DNA of 64,000 nt from Thermocrispum agreste DSM 44070 (GCF_000427905.1 NZ_ATYX01000009.1:110532-174531), one strand, 5' to 3'; counted from the stretch's first letter, positions 35,944 through 44,232 are shown. Made by a program: numbers and translations. The notes: a model not told the origin generated them from the sequence alone.

Positions 35944-36949
35944 GGCCGAGTCGATCACCGTGCACGCCGACGGGGTCGACGTCGTGGTGTCCAATCCCGG
36001 CAAGGTCTTCTTCCCGCAGCGCGGGGAGACCAAGCTCGACCTGATCGAGTACTACCGTGCGGTCGCCGAGCCGTTCATGGAGTGGATCCGCGGGCGCCCG
36101 GTCATGATGGAGCGCTACCCCAACGGGGTCGGCGGCAAGTCGTGGTGGCAGAAGCGCGTACCCGCCGGCACCCCGGAGTGGGTGCACACCACCGAGGTCG
36201 CCACGCCGAACGGCACCAAGTCCGACGCCCTGGTGGTGCAGGACATGGCGCACGTCGTCTGGGCCGTCAACCTCGGCTGTCTCGGCTTCCACGTGTGGCC
36301 GTTCCACGCCGCCACCCCGGAACACACCGACGAGCTGCGGGTCGACCTCGACCCCTCGCCCGGTGTCGGCTACCACGAAGTCAAGCAGGCCGCCCGCCTG
36401 GCGCGTGACTTGCTGGGCGAGCTGGGCATCCGGGCGAACGTGAAGACGTCCGGATCCCGCGGTCTGCACATCTACGTCCCGTTGCAGCCGCGCTGGGACT
36501 CCTACCAGGTGCGCGCGGCCGCCGTCGCCCTCGCGCGCCTGTTGGAGAAGCGTCATCCCGATCTGATCACCGCCCAGTGGTGGAAGGAAGAACGTGGGCG
36601 GCGGGTCTTCGTGGACTACAACCAGAACGCGCCGCACAAGACCGTCTTCGGCGCCTGGTGTGTCCGCCCCCGGGTCGGCGGGCAGGTGTCCACTCCCCTC
36701 GCGTGGGACGAGCTCGACGACGTCGAGCCCGACGACCTGACCATCGCCACGGTGCCCGCGCTGGTCGCAGCGCGCGGGAACCCCTGGTCGGGCCCGGCCC
36801 GCGAGCCGCAATCGATCGAACCCTTGCTCGAGCAGTACGACCGGGACCTGGCCAGCGGCATGATGGACGCGCCGTGGCCGCCGGTGTACCCGAAAATGCC
36901 CAACGAACCGCCGCGCGTGGCACCCAGCCGGGCGAAGAAGCCCCGGTGA
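35936..36949 (+). CDS. LigD-type polymerase/primase (PrimPol) domain protein
   Basis: A 337-residue stand-alone polymerase of the archaeo-eukaryotic primase type, as in the LigD polymerase domain. The metal-binding acidic pair Asp137 and Asp139 lies in ELRVDLDPSPG, TSGSRGLHIYVPL supplies the nucleotide-binding histidine, and RVFVDYNQNAPHKTV the third acidic residue. Such enzymes fill gaps and add templated or ribonucleotide bases at break ends. The ATG overlaps the ligase stop (ATGGCTAA). No Ku gene is in the window, so involvement in classical end joining is inferred only. Confidence 0.93.
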   Translation: MAKAESITVHADGVDVVVSNPGKVFFPQRGETKLDLIEYYRAVAEPFMEWIRGRPVMMERYPNGVGGKSWWQKRVPAGTPEWVHTTEVATPNGTKSDALVVQDMAHVVWAVNLGCLGFHVWPFHAATPEHTDELRVDLDPSPGVGYHEVKQAARLARDLLGELGIRANVKTSGSRGLHIYVPLQPRWDSYQVRAAAVALARLLEKRHPDLITAQWWKEERGRRVFVDYNQNAPHKTVFGAWCVRPRVGGQVSTPLAWDELDDVEPDDLTIATVPALVAARGNPWSGPAREPQSIEPLLEQYDRDLASGMMDAPWPPVYPKMPNEPPRVAPSRAKKPR

Positions 36950-37183
36950 CGCGCGGGGCCTCCCACTCACCAGGGACTCGGCCGGACACGGCTCCGATGG
37001 CCGGCAGGCCAGGGGCATGGACGGCGCCATCACCCGCGGGGTGCGCGCGACGGTGCGGGAACCTGAACGATTTCCGGCGCCAGGCCTTGGACGGCTGCAG
37101 CGTGCGGACGCAGACGACGAGATACCCGCCAACCACGTCGTCGACCTCCATGACGATGCACGATGCGGCAAGATGGGGGCGAC

Positions 37184-37945
37184 ATGACCGACGCAGACGA
37201 AACGGCGGCGCTGCAGCGCGCCCGCGAGCTGATCGCCGAAGCCGAGCGGATCGTCGCTCTCACCGGTGCCGGGATATCCACCGAGTCCGGCATCCCCGAC
37301 TTCCGGGGGCCGCAAGGCGTGTGGACCCGCAACCCGTCGGCCCAGAAGCTGGTGACCATCCAGTCGTACCTGGCCAGCGCCGAGGTGCGACGGGCTGCCT
37401 GGCAGGAACGGTTGCGTCATCCGGCGTGGCAGGCCCGCCCCAACGCCGCCCACCGCGCGCTGGTCGAGCTGGAGCGCACCGGCAAGCTCGCCGCGCTCAT
37501 CACCCAGAACATCGACGAGCTCCACCAGCAGGCCGGGTCGTCGGCGGACATCGTCGTCGAGCTGCACGGCACCATCCACCAGACGGTGTGCCTGCAGTGC
37601 TCCGATCGGCGGCCGATGCGTGAGACATTGGCTCGCGTGGAATCCGGTGAAATGGATCCACCGTGTCGGCTGTGCGGCGGCATTTTGAAATCCGCCACAA
37701 TCTCGTTCGGCCAAGCTCTTGATCCTCAGGTGTTAGCTCGCGCACAATCCGCGGCGGAGTCGTGCGACCTCCTTTTGGCCGCCGGAACTTCCCTTTCGGT
37801 CCATCCCGCAGCCGACCTGGTCGGAATTGCCGCCGACGCCGGGGCAAAGGTGATCATCTGCAACGCAGAGCCCACTCCGTACGATCATCTCGCCGCCGAA
37901 GTGCTGCGCGGACCACTCGGAACCGTGCTGCCATCACTGCTCTGA
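37184..37945 (+). CDS. Sirtuin (NAD-dependent protein deacylase)
   Basis: A 253-residue Sir2-family enzyme removing acyl groups from protein lysines with NAD. GAGIS (28-32), TQNID (107-111), the catalytic His128 in VELHGT, and a complete zinc site Cys136, Cys139, Cys161 and Cys164 are visible. GTSLSVHPAADLV and the ICNAEPTPYD segment complete the NAD pocket. The ATG at 37184 follows a GGGGG stretch by about 4 nt. Substrates are unknown; acetyl-CoA ligases are common sirtuin targets in bacteria. Confidence 0.95.
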   Translation: MTDADETAALQRARELIAEAERIVALTGAGISTESGIPDFRGPQGVWTRNPSAQKLVTIQSYLASAEVRRAAWQERLRHPAWQARPNAAHRALVELERTGKLAALITQNIDELHQQAGSSADIVVELHGTIHQTVCLQCSDRRPMRETLARVESGEMDPPCRLCGGILKSATISFGQALDPQVLARAQSAAESCDLLLAAGTSLSVHPAADLVGIAADAGAKVIICNAEPTPYDHLAAEVLRGPLGTVLPSLL

Positions 37946-37979
37946 CTTGCGGCTTCGCTACCTTCCTCGCACACCGGGC

Positions 37980-37993
37980 GTGACAGCTGTCAC
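37980..37993. promoter_or_regulatory. Perfect palindrome, Crp-like site
   Basis: GTGACAGCTGTCAC is a perfect 14-bp palindrome that also fits the Crp core GTGA-N6-TCAC. It lies 115 bp before a secreted cell-wall-hydrolase-like gene and 35 bp after the sirtuin stop. AT-rich DNA (TTTTCTTTTCGTAATCTT) follows at about 38012-38030. Confidence 0.55.
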
Positions 37994-38107
37994 AACCCGA
38001 TGACACCTCTGTTTTCTTTTCGTAATCTTGCCGAGGCCTTGCAGTAATGCAGCAAGGCAGACCCCGAAATGCCAGAAATCCGTTCATTCGTCCTGATTGG
38101 TTGAGTG

Positions 38108-38818
38108 ATGGCTGGCCGACATCGTGCCCCCCGCCCTCCCCGGTCCTTGAAGATTCCCGGCGCAATCGCCGGAACGGTCACCGCGATGGGTTTGGCCGCC
38201 GCGGTCTCGTTCGCCACTGCCAGTAACGGTACGGAAACGTCGGGCGAACAGGCCCAGGTCGCCGCACACCCGTCCCCCGGCGCCGCGCCGTCCAGCTCGG
38301 CCGCGACGGCTGCGAAGTCGGCCGTACCGAAGGCGAAGCGCGCCACGTCGGGCGACGACCGCCGCACGGCGCGCAGCAAGCCGACCGTCACGAGCTCGAA
38401 GGCCGTGGCGACGGCGACGGTGCGTGCACCGAAGAAGACCGCGCCACCGAAGAAGCCGGCTGAGCCATGCCCGACCGTGCTGGCCGGCACGCAGCCACCC
38501 GTCGCCCAGGTCGGCAACCACATCAAGGAGAAGTTCGGCGTCTCCGACATCGGCGGCCGCGCCGCCCGCGCCAACGCCAGCGACCACCCCAGCGGCTTGG
38601 CGCTGGACTTCATGGTCGATCCGGCAACCGGTGACAAGCTGGCCGACTACGTCCTGGACAACCAGGAGGACTTCGGCGTCACCTACGTGATCTGGCAGCA
38701 GCGCTACAACGACGGCAGCGGCTGGTCCATGATGGAAGACCGCGGCTCCCCCACCGCCAACCACATGGACCACGTCCATGTCAGCTTCTCCGGCGAAGAC
38801 ATCGACGTCACCTGCTGA
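38108..38818 (+). CDS. Secreted or anchored probable cell-wall hydrolase
   Basis: A 236-residue exported protein. A basic N-terminus is followed by one hydrophobic helix (GAIAGTVTAMGLAAAVSFATA, about residues 18-38, split here only by description), then a 90-residue Ala/Ser/Pro/Lys linker typical of cell-wall-spanning segments. The C-terminal domain (about 125-236) shows the H-x6-D...DHVHVSF pattern (SDHPSGLALDFMVD and MDHVHVSF) of the ARB_07466/M15-like metallohydrolase domain, suggesting zinc-dependent peptidase or muramidase-associated activity. A GTG 3 bp upstream is possible. A Crp-like palindrome lies upstream. Confidence 0.75.
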   Translation: MAGRHRAPRPPRSLKIPGAIAGTVTAMGLAAAVSFATASNGTETSGEQAQVAAHPSPGAAPSSSAATAAKSAVPKAKRATSGDDRRTARSKPTVTSSKAVATATVRAPKKTAPPKKPAEPCPTVLAGTQPPVAQVGNHIKEKFGVSDIGGRAARANASDHPSGLALDFMVDPATGDKLADYVLDNQEDFGVTYVIWQQRYNDGSGWSMMEDRGSPTANHMDHVHVSFSGEDIDVTC

Positions 38819-38922
38819 CCCGTACAAGCACCCCTCCACCACGATTCGCGGCGACGGGGCGCGTGGGACGAATTTGGGACGTCACACGACGCGATCCGCG
38901 GTTTGCGGCGATGGTGTCCCGC

Positions 38923-39058
38923 TGGTGGGTGGCGAAGCTGCCCGTTTGGACGAACCAGGTGAGCGCAAGCACCGGCAGCGCCATCGCCTGATTGGTGGGC
39001 GGCGAAGCTGCCCGCTTGCCGGACGAACCAGATGAGCGCAAGCACCGGCAGCGCGATC
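38923..39058. repeat. Two-copy 65-bp direct repeat
   Basis: Copy 1 (38923-38986) and copy 2 (38993-39058) share TGGTGGGTGGCGAAGCTGCC and GAGCGCAAGCACCGGCAGCG-type blocks with few changes and a small insertion in copy 2. The period is 70 bp. Part of the gene-free region. Confidence 0.85.
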
Positions 39059-39125
39059 GGCCACACACCCGACCAGCCGCCCGGCGGCCGATGCAAGGCG
39101 GCGGCAAACCTGGTTCGGTACAGCG

Positions 39126-39165
39126 TCAATCGCTGTCGATCGCTGTCAACCGCTGTCAATCGCTG
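39126..39165. repeat. Four-copy 10-bp tandem repeat
   Basis: TCAATCGCTG, TCGATCGCTG, TCAACCGCTG and TCAATCGCTG run head to tail without spacers, with one substitution each in copies 2 and 3. Confidence 0.9.
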
Positions 39166-39281
39166 CCGGAACGATCGTTGCCGTCCCATCCCGGTAGCTG
39201 CCCGGCACCACGAGACGGACGCGCGGAGGTCACCCGACCGTCACCAGGAGTGGTGACGGCGATCCTGGTCGCCTGGTCATC

Positions 39282-39336
39282 GGGTTACCCACCCGGCTGA
39301 CACTTCCACCGGGTTGCCCACCCGGCTGATACTTCC
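39282..39336. repeat. Two-copy 26-bp direct repeat
   Basis: 39282-39307 and 39311-39336 both follow GGGTT(A/G)CCCACCCGGCTGA and then (C/T)ACTTCC, with two substitutions and a 29-bp period. Confidence 0.85.
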
Positions 39337-39731
39337 CGGCAGACAGCCCATCGGCTCGACCTGACCGTGTTGGTCGGCACCGTCGCGGCCCTGCCGGGCA
39401 CGTGGCCGACCAACGAGACCGGCCCTGGGGCGAACGCGCCGGGTCCGACCTCATCGAGTTCCTGGCACACCGTGAGCTCGGTCGCCGATGACGTGGCGCT
39501 GGTCTCCCTGCTGCGCTCGAGCCCGCACCCATGCCTGACGGTCGGCCTCCGTCCACCTGAGGCGCCGGACGAGCGCCAGGGCCGACGCTGCCTACCGTGC
39601 TCAAGCCCTGCGCCGCCCAGTCGCCGCTGCCAGGCCGATGGCCACGCACCTGCTGTGACCGGGCATCGCGCCGCTGCACGACGCAGCCCGCGGCGAGCGT
39701 TCCGAGCGCACACCCACACCGCGGACGCGGC

Positions 39732-39810
39732 CGCCCCTCGGTGCCGACACATCGCCCACGGTCGCCCCTCGGTGCCGACACATCGCCCACGGCCGCCTCT
39801 CGGTGCCGAC
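39732..39810. repeat. 31-bp tandem repeats that include a terminator arm
   Basis: Units start at 39732, 39763 and (partial, 17 bp) 39794. They share CGCCCCTCGGTGCCGACACA then TCGCCCACGG. The shared CTCGGTGCCGAC stretch is the same sequence as the left arm of the decarboxylase terminator at 39797-39832, so the terminator arm appears to have been duplicated outward. Confidence 0.85.
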
Positions 39811-39832
39811 GACGCGCCGTCGGCACCGAGAG
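39797..39832 (-). terminator. Terminator hairpin of the PLP decarboxylase gene
   Basis: A perfect 14-bp stem CTCTCGGTGCCGAC (39797-39810) / GTCGGCACCGAGAG (39819-39832) with an 8-nt loop begins 6 bp beyond the decarboxylase stop on the minus strand. No long U tract follows, as is common in high-GC actinobacteria. Confidence 0.75.
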
Positions 39833-39838
39833 CAAGGA

Positions 39839-41227
39839 TCAGCCGGCCGCCCCGTCGCGCACCTGCTTGGCCACGCGCAGGATCGCCTCCGCCGACCGCT
39901 CCACGTCGGCCGTGGTGGTGCCGTAGTTGGACACCGAGAGCCGGAGCAACCGCTGCCCCCGCCAGGTCGTCGCGCCCAGCCAGCAGGTCCCCTCCTGGCG
40001 CACCGCGGCCGCGACCGCGTCGGCATCGGCGTGCACGTCGACCAGAACCTGATTCAGCACGACGTCGTTCACCACGCGTGCTCCGCCTGTGGCCAGCACG
40101 TCCGCGAAATGCCGCGCGTGGCGACAGCACCGGTCGACCAGCTCCGCGACACCTTCCCGGCCCAGCTCACGCAGCGCCGCCCACACCGCGAACCCGCGCC
40201 CGCGGCGGGACGAGCCCAGCACGAAGCTCGAGCCGGCGACCTGCTCGGCCGATCCGGTCAGATACGCCGCGGAATGACTCATCGTGCCGGCATGGGCCTC
40301 CGGCCGGGACACGAACACGAAGCCGGAGTCGTAGGGGACGTTCAGCCACTTGTGCGCGTCGCAGCCCCATGAGTCCGCCTTCTCGATTCCCGCGACCAGA
40401 TGCGCGGTGCGCGGATTGGCGGCGGCCCACAGCCCGAAGGCACCGTCGACGTGCACCCACGCGCCGTGCCGGTGCGCGATGTCGGCAGCTTCGCCGAGCG
40501 GATCGCACGCGCCCGTGTTGACGTTGCCCGCCTGCAGGCAGACGATCAACGGCCCGGGTTCGCCGTCGGCCAGCACGCGGTCCAGCTGAGCCGGGTCGAT
40601 CGCACCGTTGTCGTCGGCGGGCACCAGCTCCAGCACCCGGTCGCCGAACCCCAGCAGGCGCAACGCGCGGTCGATCGTGGCGTGCCGTTCCTCGCCCGCG
40701 ACCACCCGGATGCGCGGGGCGCCGACCAGGCCGTCCCGCTCGACGTCCCACCCCGCGGTGGCGAGCACGTGGTGCCGGGCGGCCGCCAGCCCCACGGTGT
40801 TGGCCTCCTGAGCACCGGTGACGAAGCCCGCCGACGCGGTCCGCGGGATGCCCAGCAGCTGTTTGATCCAGTCCGCCGCCACCTCTTCCGCGGCGATCGC
40901 CGCCGGCGCGAGCACGCCGTTGAACGCGCACTGGTCCCAACCGACGGCCAGCATGTCGGCCGCCGTCGCGCTCGGCAGCCCACCGCCGATGACGAACCCG
41001 AAGAACCGTGGCCCGGCGTTGGCCGTCAAGCCGGGATCCGCGGTGCGGATCAGCTCGTCGACCACCTCGGATGCCGGTGTCGGGGTTTCCGGTAGCGGCG
41101 CGGCGAAGGCAGCCCGCATGGCGTCCACGTCGGCTCGAGCGGCCACCGGCCGCTCCGGGAGCCCGGTGCGGAACTCCGCGGCTGTCCTCGCCGCCTTCTG
41201 CAGCAGATCGGTCAACGCATCGGTCAC
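39839..41227 (-). CDS. PLP-dependent group II amino acid decarboxylase
   Basis: A 462-residue pyridoxal-phosphate enzyme. Lys293 in SWGCDAHKWLNVPYD is the Schiff-base lysine of group II decarboxylases, HVDGAFGLWAA carries the ring-stacking/aspartate segment, and GFVTGAQEANTVGLAAAR the phosphate-binding region. It belongs to the aromatic-L-amino-acid/glutamate decarboxylase superfamily; the substrate cannot be set. The GTG at 41227 lacks a ribosome-binding site but has TAGCGT about 7 nt upstream, suggesting leaderless translation. The gene stands alone with a terminator. Confidence 0.9.
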   Translation of the reverse strand: MTDALTDLLQKAARTAAEFRTGLPERPVAARADVDAMRAAFAAPLPETPTPASEVVDELIRTADPGLTANAGPRFFGFVIGGGLPSATAADMLAVGWDQCAFNGVLAPAAIAAEEVAADWIKQLLGIPRTASAGFVTGAQEANTVGLAAARHHVLATAGWDVERDGLVGAPRIRVVAGEERHATIDRALRLLGFGDRVLELVPADDNGAIDPAQLDRVLADGEPGPLIVCLQAGNVNTGACDPLGEAADIAHRHGAWVHVDGAFGLWAAANPRTAHLVAGIEKADSWGCDAHKWLNVPYDSGFVFVSRPEAHAGTMSHSAAYLTGSAEQVAGSSFVLGSSRRGRGFAVWAALRELGREGVAELVDRCCRHARHFADVLATGGARVVNDVVLNQVLVDVHADADAVAAAVRQEGTCWLGATTWRGQRLLRLSVSNYGTTTADVERSAEAILRVAKQVRDGAAG

Positions 41228-41286
41228 ACGGCCGACGCTACCGCGTCCCGGGCGCCGGCAGCGCGGACCGAACGGGCCGGATGGCG

Positions 41287-41667
41287 TCAGGACGGGTCAG
41301 CAGCGCGCCGGACAGGACCCGCGTCGTCCCCACATCGCGTGCAGTCGCAGCCACCGACGAGCCCGAACGCCACCTCGTCGGCGACACACACCTCGAACTC
41401 CTCCACTTTCAGGCCGTCGCCGGACACCAGCAGCCGCACGCCGCGTCCACCCTCGACCGGCGTGTACTCGGTGTGGCTGCTGTCGTGATGCATCAAGCCG
41501 ATCACGCGGTACAGCGCATCGGGACGGAGCTTGCGATCCAGGGCCTCGTACGCCAGCCGGACGTCGGCCCGGCCCGCCAGTGATTCGCCGGACTGGAGCC
41601 AGTCGGAGTGGCCGGCCGTGATGTGCCACCCCATCGCTTCGAGTACGTACGACTCCTGCGCCGTCAT
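41287..41667 (-). CDS. Conserved-looking hypothetical protein
   Basis: A 126-residue soluble protein of unknown family. It begins MTAQESYVLEAMGWHITAG, has a middle section with LRPDALYRVIGLMHHDSSHTEY and a C-terminal GGCDCTRCGDD cluster with two close cysteines that could bind metal. The composition looks like a real gene rather than a shadow frame. The ATG at 41667 is favoured by GGGG 5 nt upstream; a GTG 6 bp earlier is possible. No partner gene is obvious. Confidence 0.65.
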   Translation of the reverse strand: MTAQESYVLEAMGWHITAGHSDWLQSGESLAGRADVRLAYEALDRKLRPDALYRVIGLMHHDSSHTEYTPVEGGRGVRLLVSGDGLKVEEFEVCVADEVAFGLVGGCDCTRCGDDAGPVRRAADPS

Positions 41668-41829
41668 GACCACCCCATTCGCTTCTGTCCCGTGCAGTCG
41701 CCGGGGCAGGCGGGTTTGTTACTCCTCCGTAGACAGACCGCGGGCAGACCACGACATGGGACACAAATCGGGCGCCAGTTCGGACATTTTCCCTGGCGCG
41801 ACGGCCGCAGGTGCGAGAATCTGCAACCC

Positions 41830-42528
41830 GTGACCCCCTCGCGAAGCTTCTCCGATCACACGCTCGGGCGATTGCTCCGGCGCACGCTCGGCTGGGCGCT
41901 GATGCGCACCGCGGCTTTGGCCTTGGCGCTGTTCCTCGGGGCGTACCTGACCCGCCAGCTCGGTGGTGACCCGGCCGCACTGGTGGTGCTCGGGATCGTG
42001 CTCCCCGCGGTGTGGCTGCTCGCCGAGCTGCTCGTGCCGCGGACACTGCCGGTGGCCACCGGAAGCGATCTTCTGGTCGGCAGGGCGGCGGCGGCCGACG
42101 ACGTGTTCGCCGCGACCTACCGGTCACTGCGTGACCAGCACGCCGCACCGGTGGCGATCCATCCCCGGCGGGCCAGGGTGGGCGGCCCCGTTCCCGGCGT
42201 GCGCAACGTGCTGCGCTTGCGGATGGGTGCCTACGCGGGCGTGGTCGCGGTCGCACCGTTCGGCAACGACCTGCACGCCGGCTGGCGCCTGACGTTCCGC
42301 CACGTGCCACTGGTGACCACACTCCGGTGGCTGGTGGCAGTGGTGGCCGTCGACAACGGCTACATCGACCTCATCGAGCTGGAGCCGGCTCGCGCCCTGA
42401 CCGACGTCGTGCGGCACGCCGTCCACGTCGGCGCGAACACGCCCACGGCCCAGCCCGGCGAGATCTTCGTCACGACTTTCGGCTCCGACCTGCCCATGGA
42501 GCAAGCCGACCACCGCTCGTCCGCCTGA
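41830..42528 (+). CDS. Membrane-anchored hypothetical protein
   Basis: A 232-residue protein. After a basic N-terminus, two hydrophobic helices (about residues 20-42 and 48-68: MRTAALALALFLGAYL and AALVVLGIVLPAVWLLAELLV) anchor it, and about 160 cytoplasmic or external residues follow with no recognised domain. The GTG at 41830 has no clear ribosome-binding site, but GAGAAT sits about 10 nt upstream. It precedes the RibD-like genes by 18 bp and may be read with them. Confidence 0.65.
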   Translation: MTPSRSFSDHTLGRLLRRTLGWALMRTAALALALFLGAYLTRQLGGDPAALVVLGIVLPAVWLLAELLVPRTLPVATGSDLLVGRAAAADDVFAATYRSLRDQHAAPVAIHPRRARVGGPVPGVRNVLRLRMGAYAGVVAVAPFGNDLHAGWRLTFRHVPLVTTLRWLVAVVAVDNGYIDLIELEPARALTDVVRHAVHVGANTPTAQPGEIFVTTFGSDLPMEQADHRSSA

Positions 42529-42546
42529 CCCGGCTACCGTGGGGCC

Positions 42547-43227
42547 GTGAGCTCCCGCCCGTACGTGCTGCTGTCGGTCGCGGTGTCGCTCGACGGATAC
42601 ATCGACGACGCGAGCGCCGAGCGCCTGGTGCTGTCGAACGAGCAAGACCTGGCTCGGGTCGACGAGGTGCGCGCCGGCGTGGACGCGATCCTGGTCGGCG
42701 CGAACACCGTACGGTGCGACAACCCGCGGCTGGTGGTCCGCGCACCCCGGCTGCGCGAGCGACGCCGGGCCAGGGGCGAGCCGCCGGACCCGATCAAGGT
42801 CACCATCACCGGCAGCGGCGACTTGGACCCCGCGGCCAACTTCTTCCAACTCGGCGAAAGCCCGAAGATCGTCTACGCGCTCACCTCTGCGGTGCCCAAG
42901 GCCGCCGAACGGCTCGGCGCGCTTGCCGACGTGGTCGACGCCGGTGATCCACTGGACGTGCCAGGAATGCTCGCCGACCTGGCATCGCGCGGAGTGCGCA
43001 GGCTCATGGTCGAAGGGGGCGGAGCCATCCACACCCTGTTCCTCGCTGCCGGCTTCGTCGACGAACTCCACGTGGTCGTGGCACCGCTGTTCGTGGCAGA
43101 CGAGCGTGCGCCCCGATTCGTCAACCCAGGAGCCTTCCCGGTGACCGAACGGATGACCTTGGCCGAGGTACGGCAGATCGGAGACTGTGCGCTGCTGCGC
43201 TACCTTCCCGGAGCGGCGGATGCCTGA
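42547..43227 (+). CDS. RibD C-terminal-type reductase
   Basis: A 226-residue dihydrofolate-reductase-fold protein of the RibD_C family. The opening PYVLLSVAVSLDGYIDDA, VDAILVGANTVRCDNPRLVVR and RRLMVEGGGAIHTLFLAAGFVDELHV are the NADPH- and substrate-binding motifs of the pyrimidine reductase step of riboflavin synthesis. TACCGT lies 6 nt before the GTG start, so a leaderless transcript is likely. The deaminase normally fused to this domain is encoded by the next, overlapping gene. Confidence 0.9.
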   Translation: MSSRPYVLLSVAVSLDGYIDDASAERLVLSNEQDLARVDEVRAGVDAILVGANTVRCDNPRLVVRAPRLRERRRARGEPPDPIKVTITGSGDLDPAANFFQLGESPKIVYALTSAVPKAAERLGALADVVDAGDPLDVPGMLADLASRGVRRLMVEGGGAIHTLFLAAGFVDELHVVVAPLFVADERAPRFVNPGAFPVTERMTLAEVRQIGDCALLRYLPGAADA

Positions 43228-43705
43228 CCTCACCCAAGCCGATCTCCGGTTGCTCCGCCAGGCCGTCGAGTTGTCCAGGCGCAGCCCGCGCGGCCACACC
43301 TACGCCGTCGGAGCGGTGATCGCGGACGCCGAGCATCGGGTGCTGGCCACCGGCTACACCCGCGAGACCGGCCCGGCTGACCACGCCGAGGAAGTCGCGC
43401 TGGCCAAGCTGGCCGCCGACGACCCGAGGCTGGCCACCGCGACCATCTACACCTCGCTCGAACCATGCAGCGTGCGGTTGTCCCGGCCGCGGTCGTGCAC
43501 CGACCTGATCCTCGCCTCCGGCATTCCCCGGGTGGTGTTCGCGTGGCGTGAGCCGGAGCTGATCGTGGTCTGTGAGGGCGCGGAACGACTCACCGCGGCC
43601 GGGCGCACGGTGATCGAGGTTCCCGAGCTGGCTCCCCGGGTGCGGGAGATCAACGCCGACGTCCTGCGGGTGCTGGAAACGGTCGAGCCGAGCCGCGACG
43701 TGTGA
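43220..43705 (+). CDS. RibD N-terminal-type deaminase
   Basis: A 161-residue zinc deaminase of the CDA/RibD_N family. The zinc and catalytic motifs are HAEEVAL (H-x-E with proton shuttle Glu) and SLEPCSVRLSRPRSCTDLI, although the two cysteines are spaced wider (PC-x8-C) than the usual PCxxC. The ATG overlaps the reductase stop by 8 bp, so the two are translated together. It could act on the pyrimidine intermediate of flavin synthesis or on a related pterin-type compound. Confidence 0.85.
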   Translation: MPDLTQADLRLLRQAVELSRRSPRGHTYAVGAVIADAEHRVLATGYTRETGPADHAEEVALAKLAADDPRLATATIYTSLEPCSVRLSRPRSCTDLILASGIPRVVFAWREPELIVVCEGAERLTAAGRTVIEVPELAPRVREINADVLRVLETVEPSRDV

Positions 43706-43815
43706 CGATCGCGCAATCGCGGGGTAACGCCCCCGCGACCCGAGTACGACACTCCGGGTACGCCGGAGGCCCTGTCCCCGACCGGCACGGGACCGCCGAC
43801 GGAAGGAGCGGTGCC

Positions 43816-44232
43816 ATGGCAGCGAATCGTCGCATCTCCGATTCGATGCGCACCAGCATGCCTGCCAACCTCGCGACGTGGGCCTTGCAGCTCGCGCTGG
43901 CCATCTACCTCGGGGTCTTCTCCGCGCTACCCATGTTGCGTGGCGACGCCTACGTCACCGAGACGTTCGATCGCATCGGCTTCGGCGACTGGTTCCGGCA
44001 CCTGACCGGTTTGATCGAGCTCGCCGGCGCGGTCGGCTTGCTGATCCCGCTGCTGTGCGGCCTCGCGGCGCTGGGCCTGACCGCCGTGATGATCGGTGCG
44101 ATCGTCGCCGAGTTCGCGGTGCGCTCGCCCGGCGGCGCGGTCGTGCCCGCCGTCCTGCTGGTGCTGTTCGCCTTCGTCGCCTGGTACCGCTGGCCCCATA
44201 CGCTCGCGTTTGCCGACCGCGTCCGCAGGTAG
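43816..44232 (+). CDS. DoxX-family membrane protein
   Basis: A 138-residue, four-helix membrane protein of the DoxX type. Helices lie around residues 20-40, 60-80, 84-105 and 108-125; [32 protein letters not shown] is a typical DoxX core. DoxX-type proteins are linked to membrane redox and quinone-related functions. GGAAGGAG lies 7 nt before the ATG at 43816. On the opposite strand, a neighbouring gene reads through this entire 3' half. Confidence 0.85.
   Translation: MAANRRISDSMRTSMPANLATWALQLALAIYLGVFSALPMLRGDAYVTETFDRIGFGDWFRHLTGLIELAGAVGLLIPLLCGLAALGLTAVMIGAIVAEFAVRSPGGAVVPAVLLVLFAFVAWYRWPHTLAFADRVRR

Larger units (their letters stand above)
38819..39838. other. Gene-free kilobase built largely of unrelated tandem repeats
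   Basis: No reading frame here has credible composition or homology. Instead, four separate tandem repeat blocks are present (annotated individually): two 65-bp copies, four 10-bp copies, two 26-bp copies and two and a half 31-bp copies next to a terminator. Translation of the 65-bp copies on the minus strand gives a repeated hydrophobic ALPVLALxWFV fragment, perhaps a relic of a small membrane gene. The rest appears featureless. Confidence 0.7.

Noticed and set aside
38704-39189. Minus-strand membrane-like ORF with repeated ALPVLALxWFV
   Set aside because: The hydrophobic stretch arises from the 65-bp direct repeat; the rest overlaps the secreted hydrolase gene in antisense and lacks a start signal.
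39732-39810. CRISPR array
   Set aside because: The 31-bp units are directly adjacent without unique spacers, and no cas genes are present.
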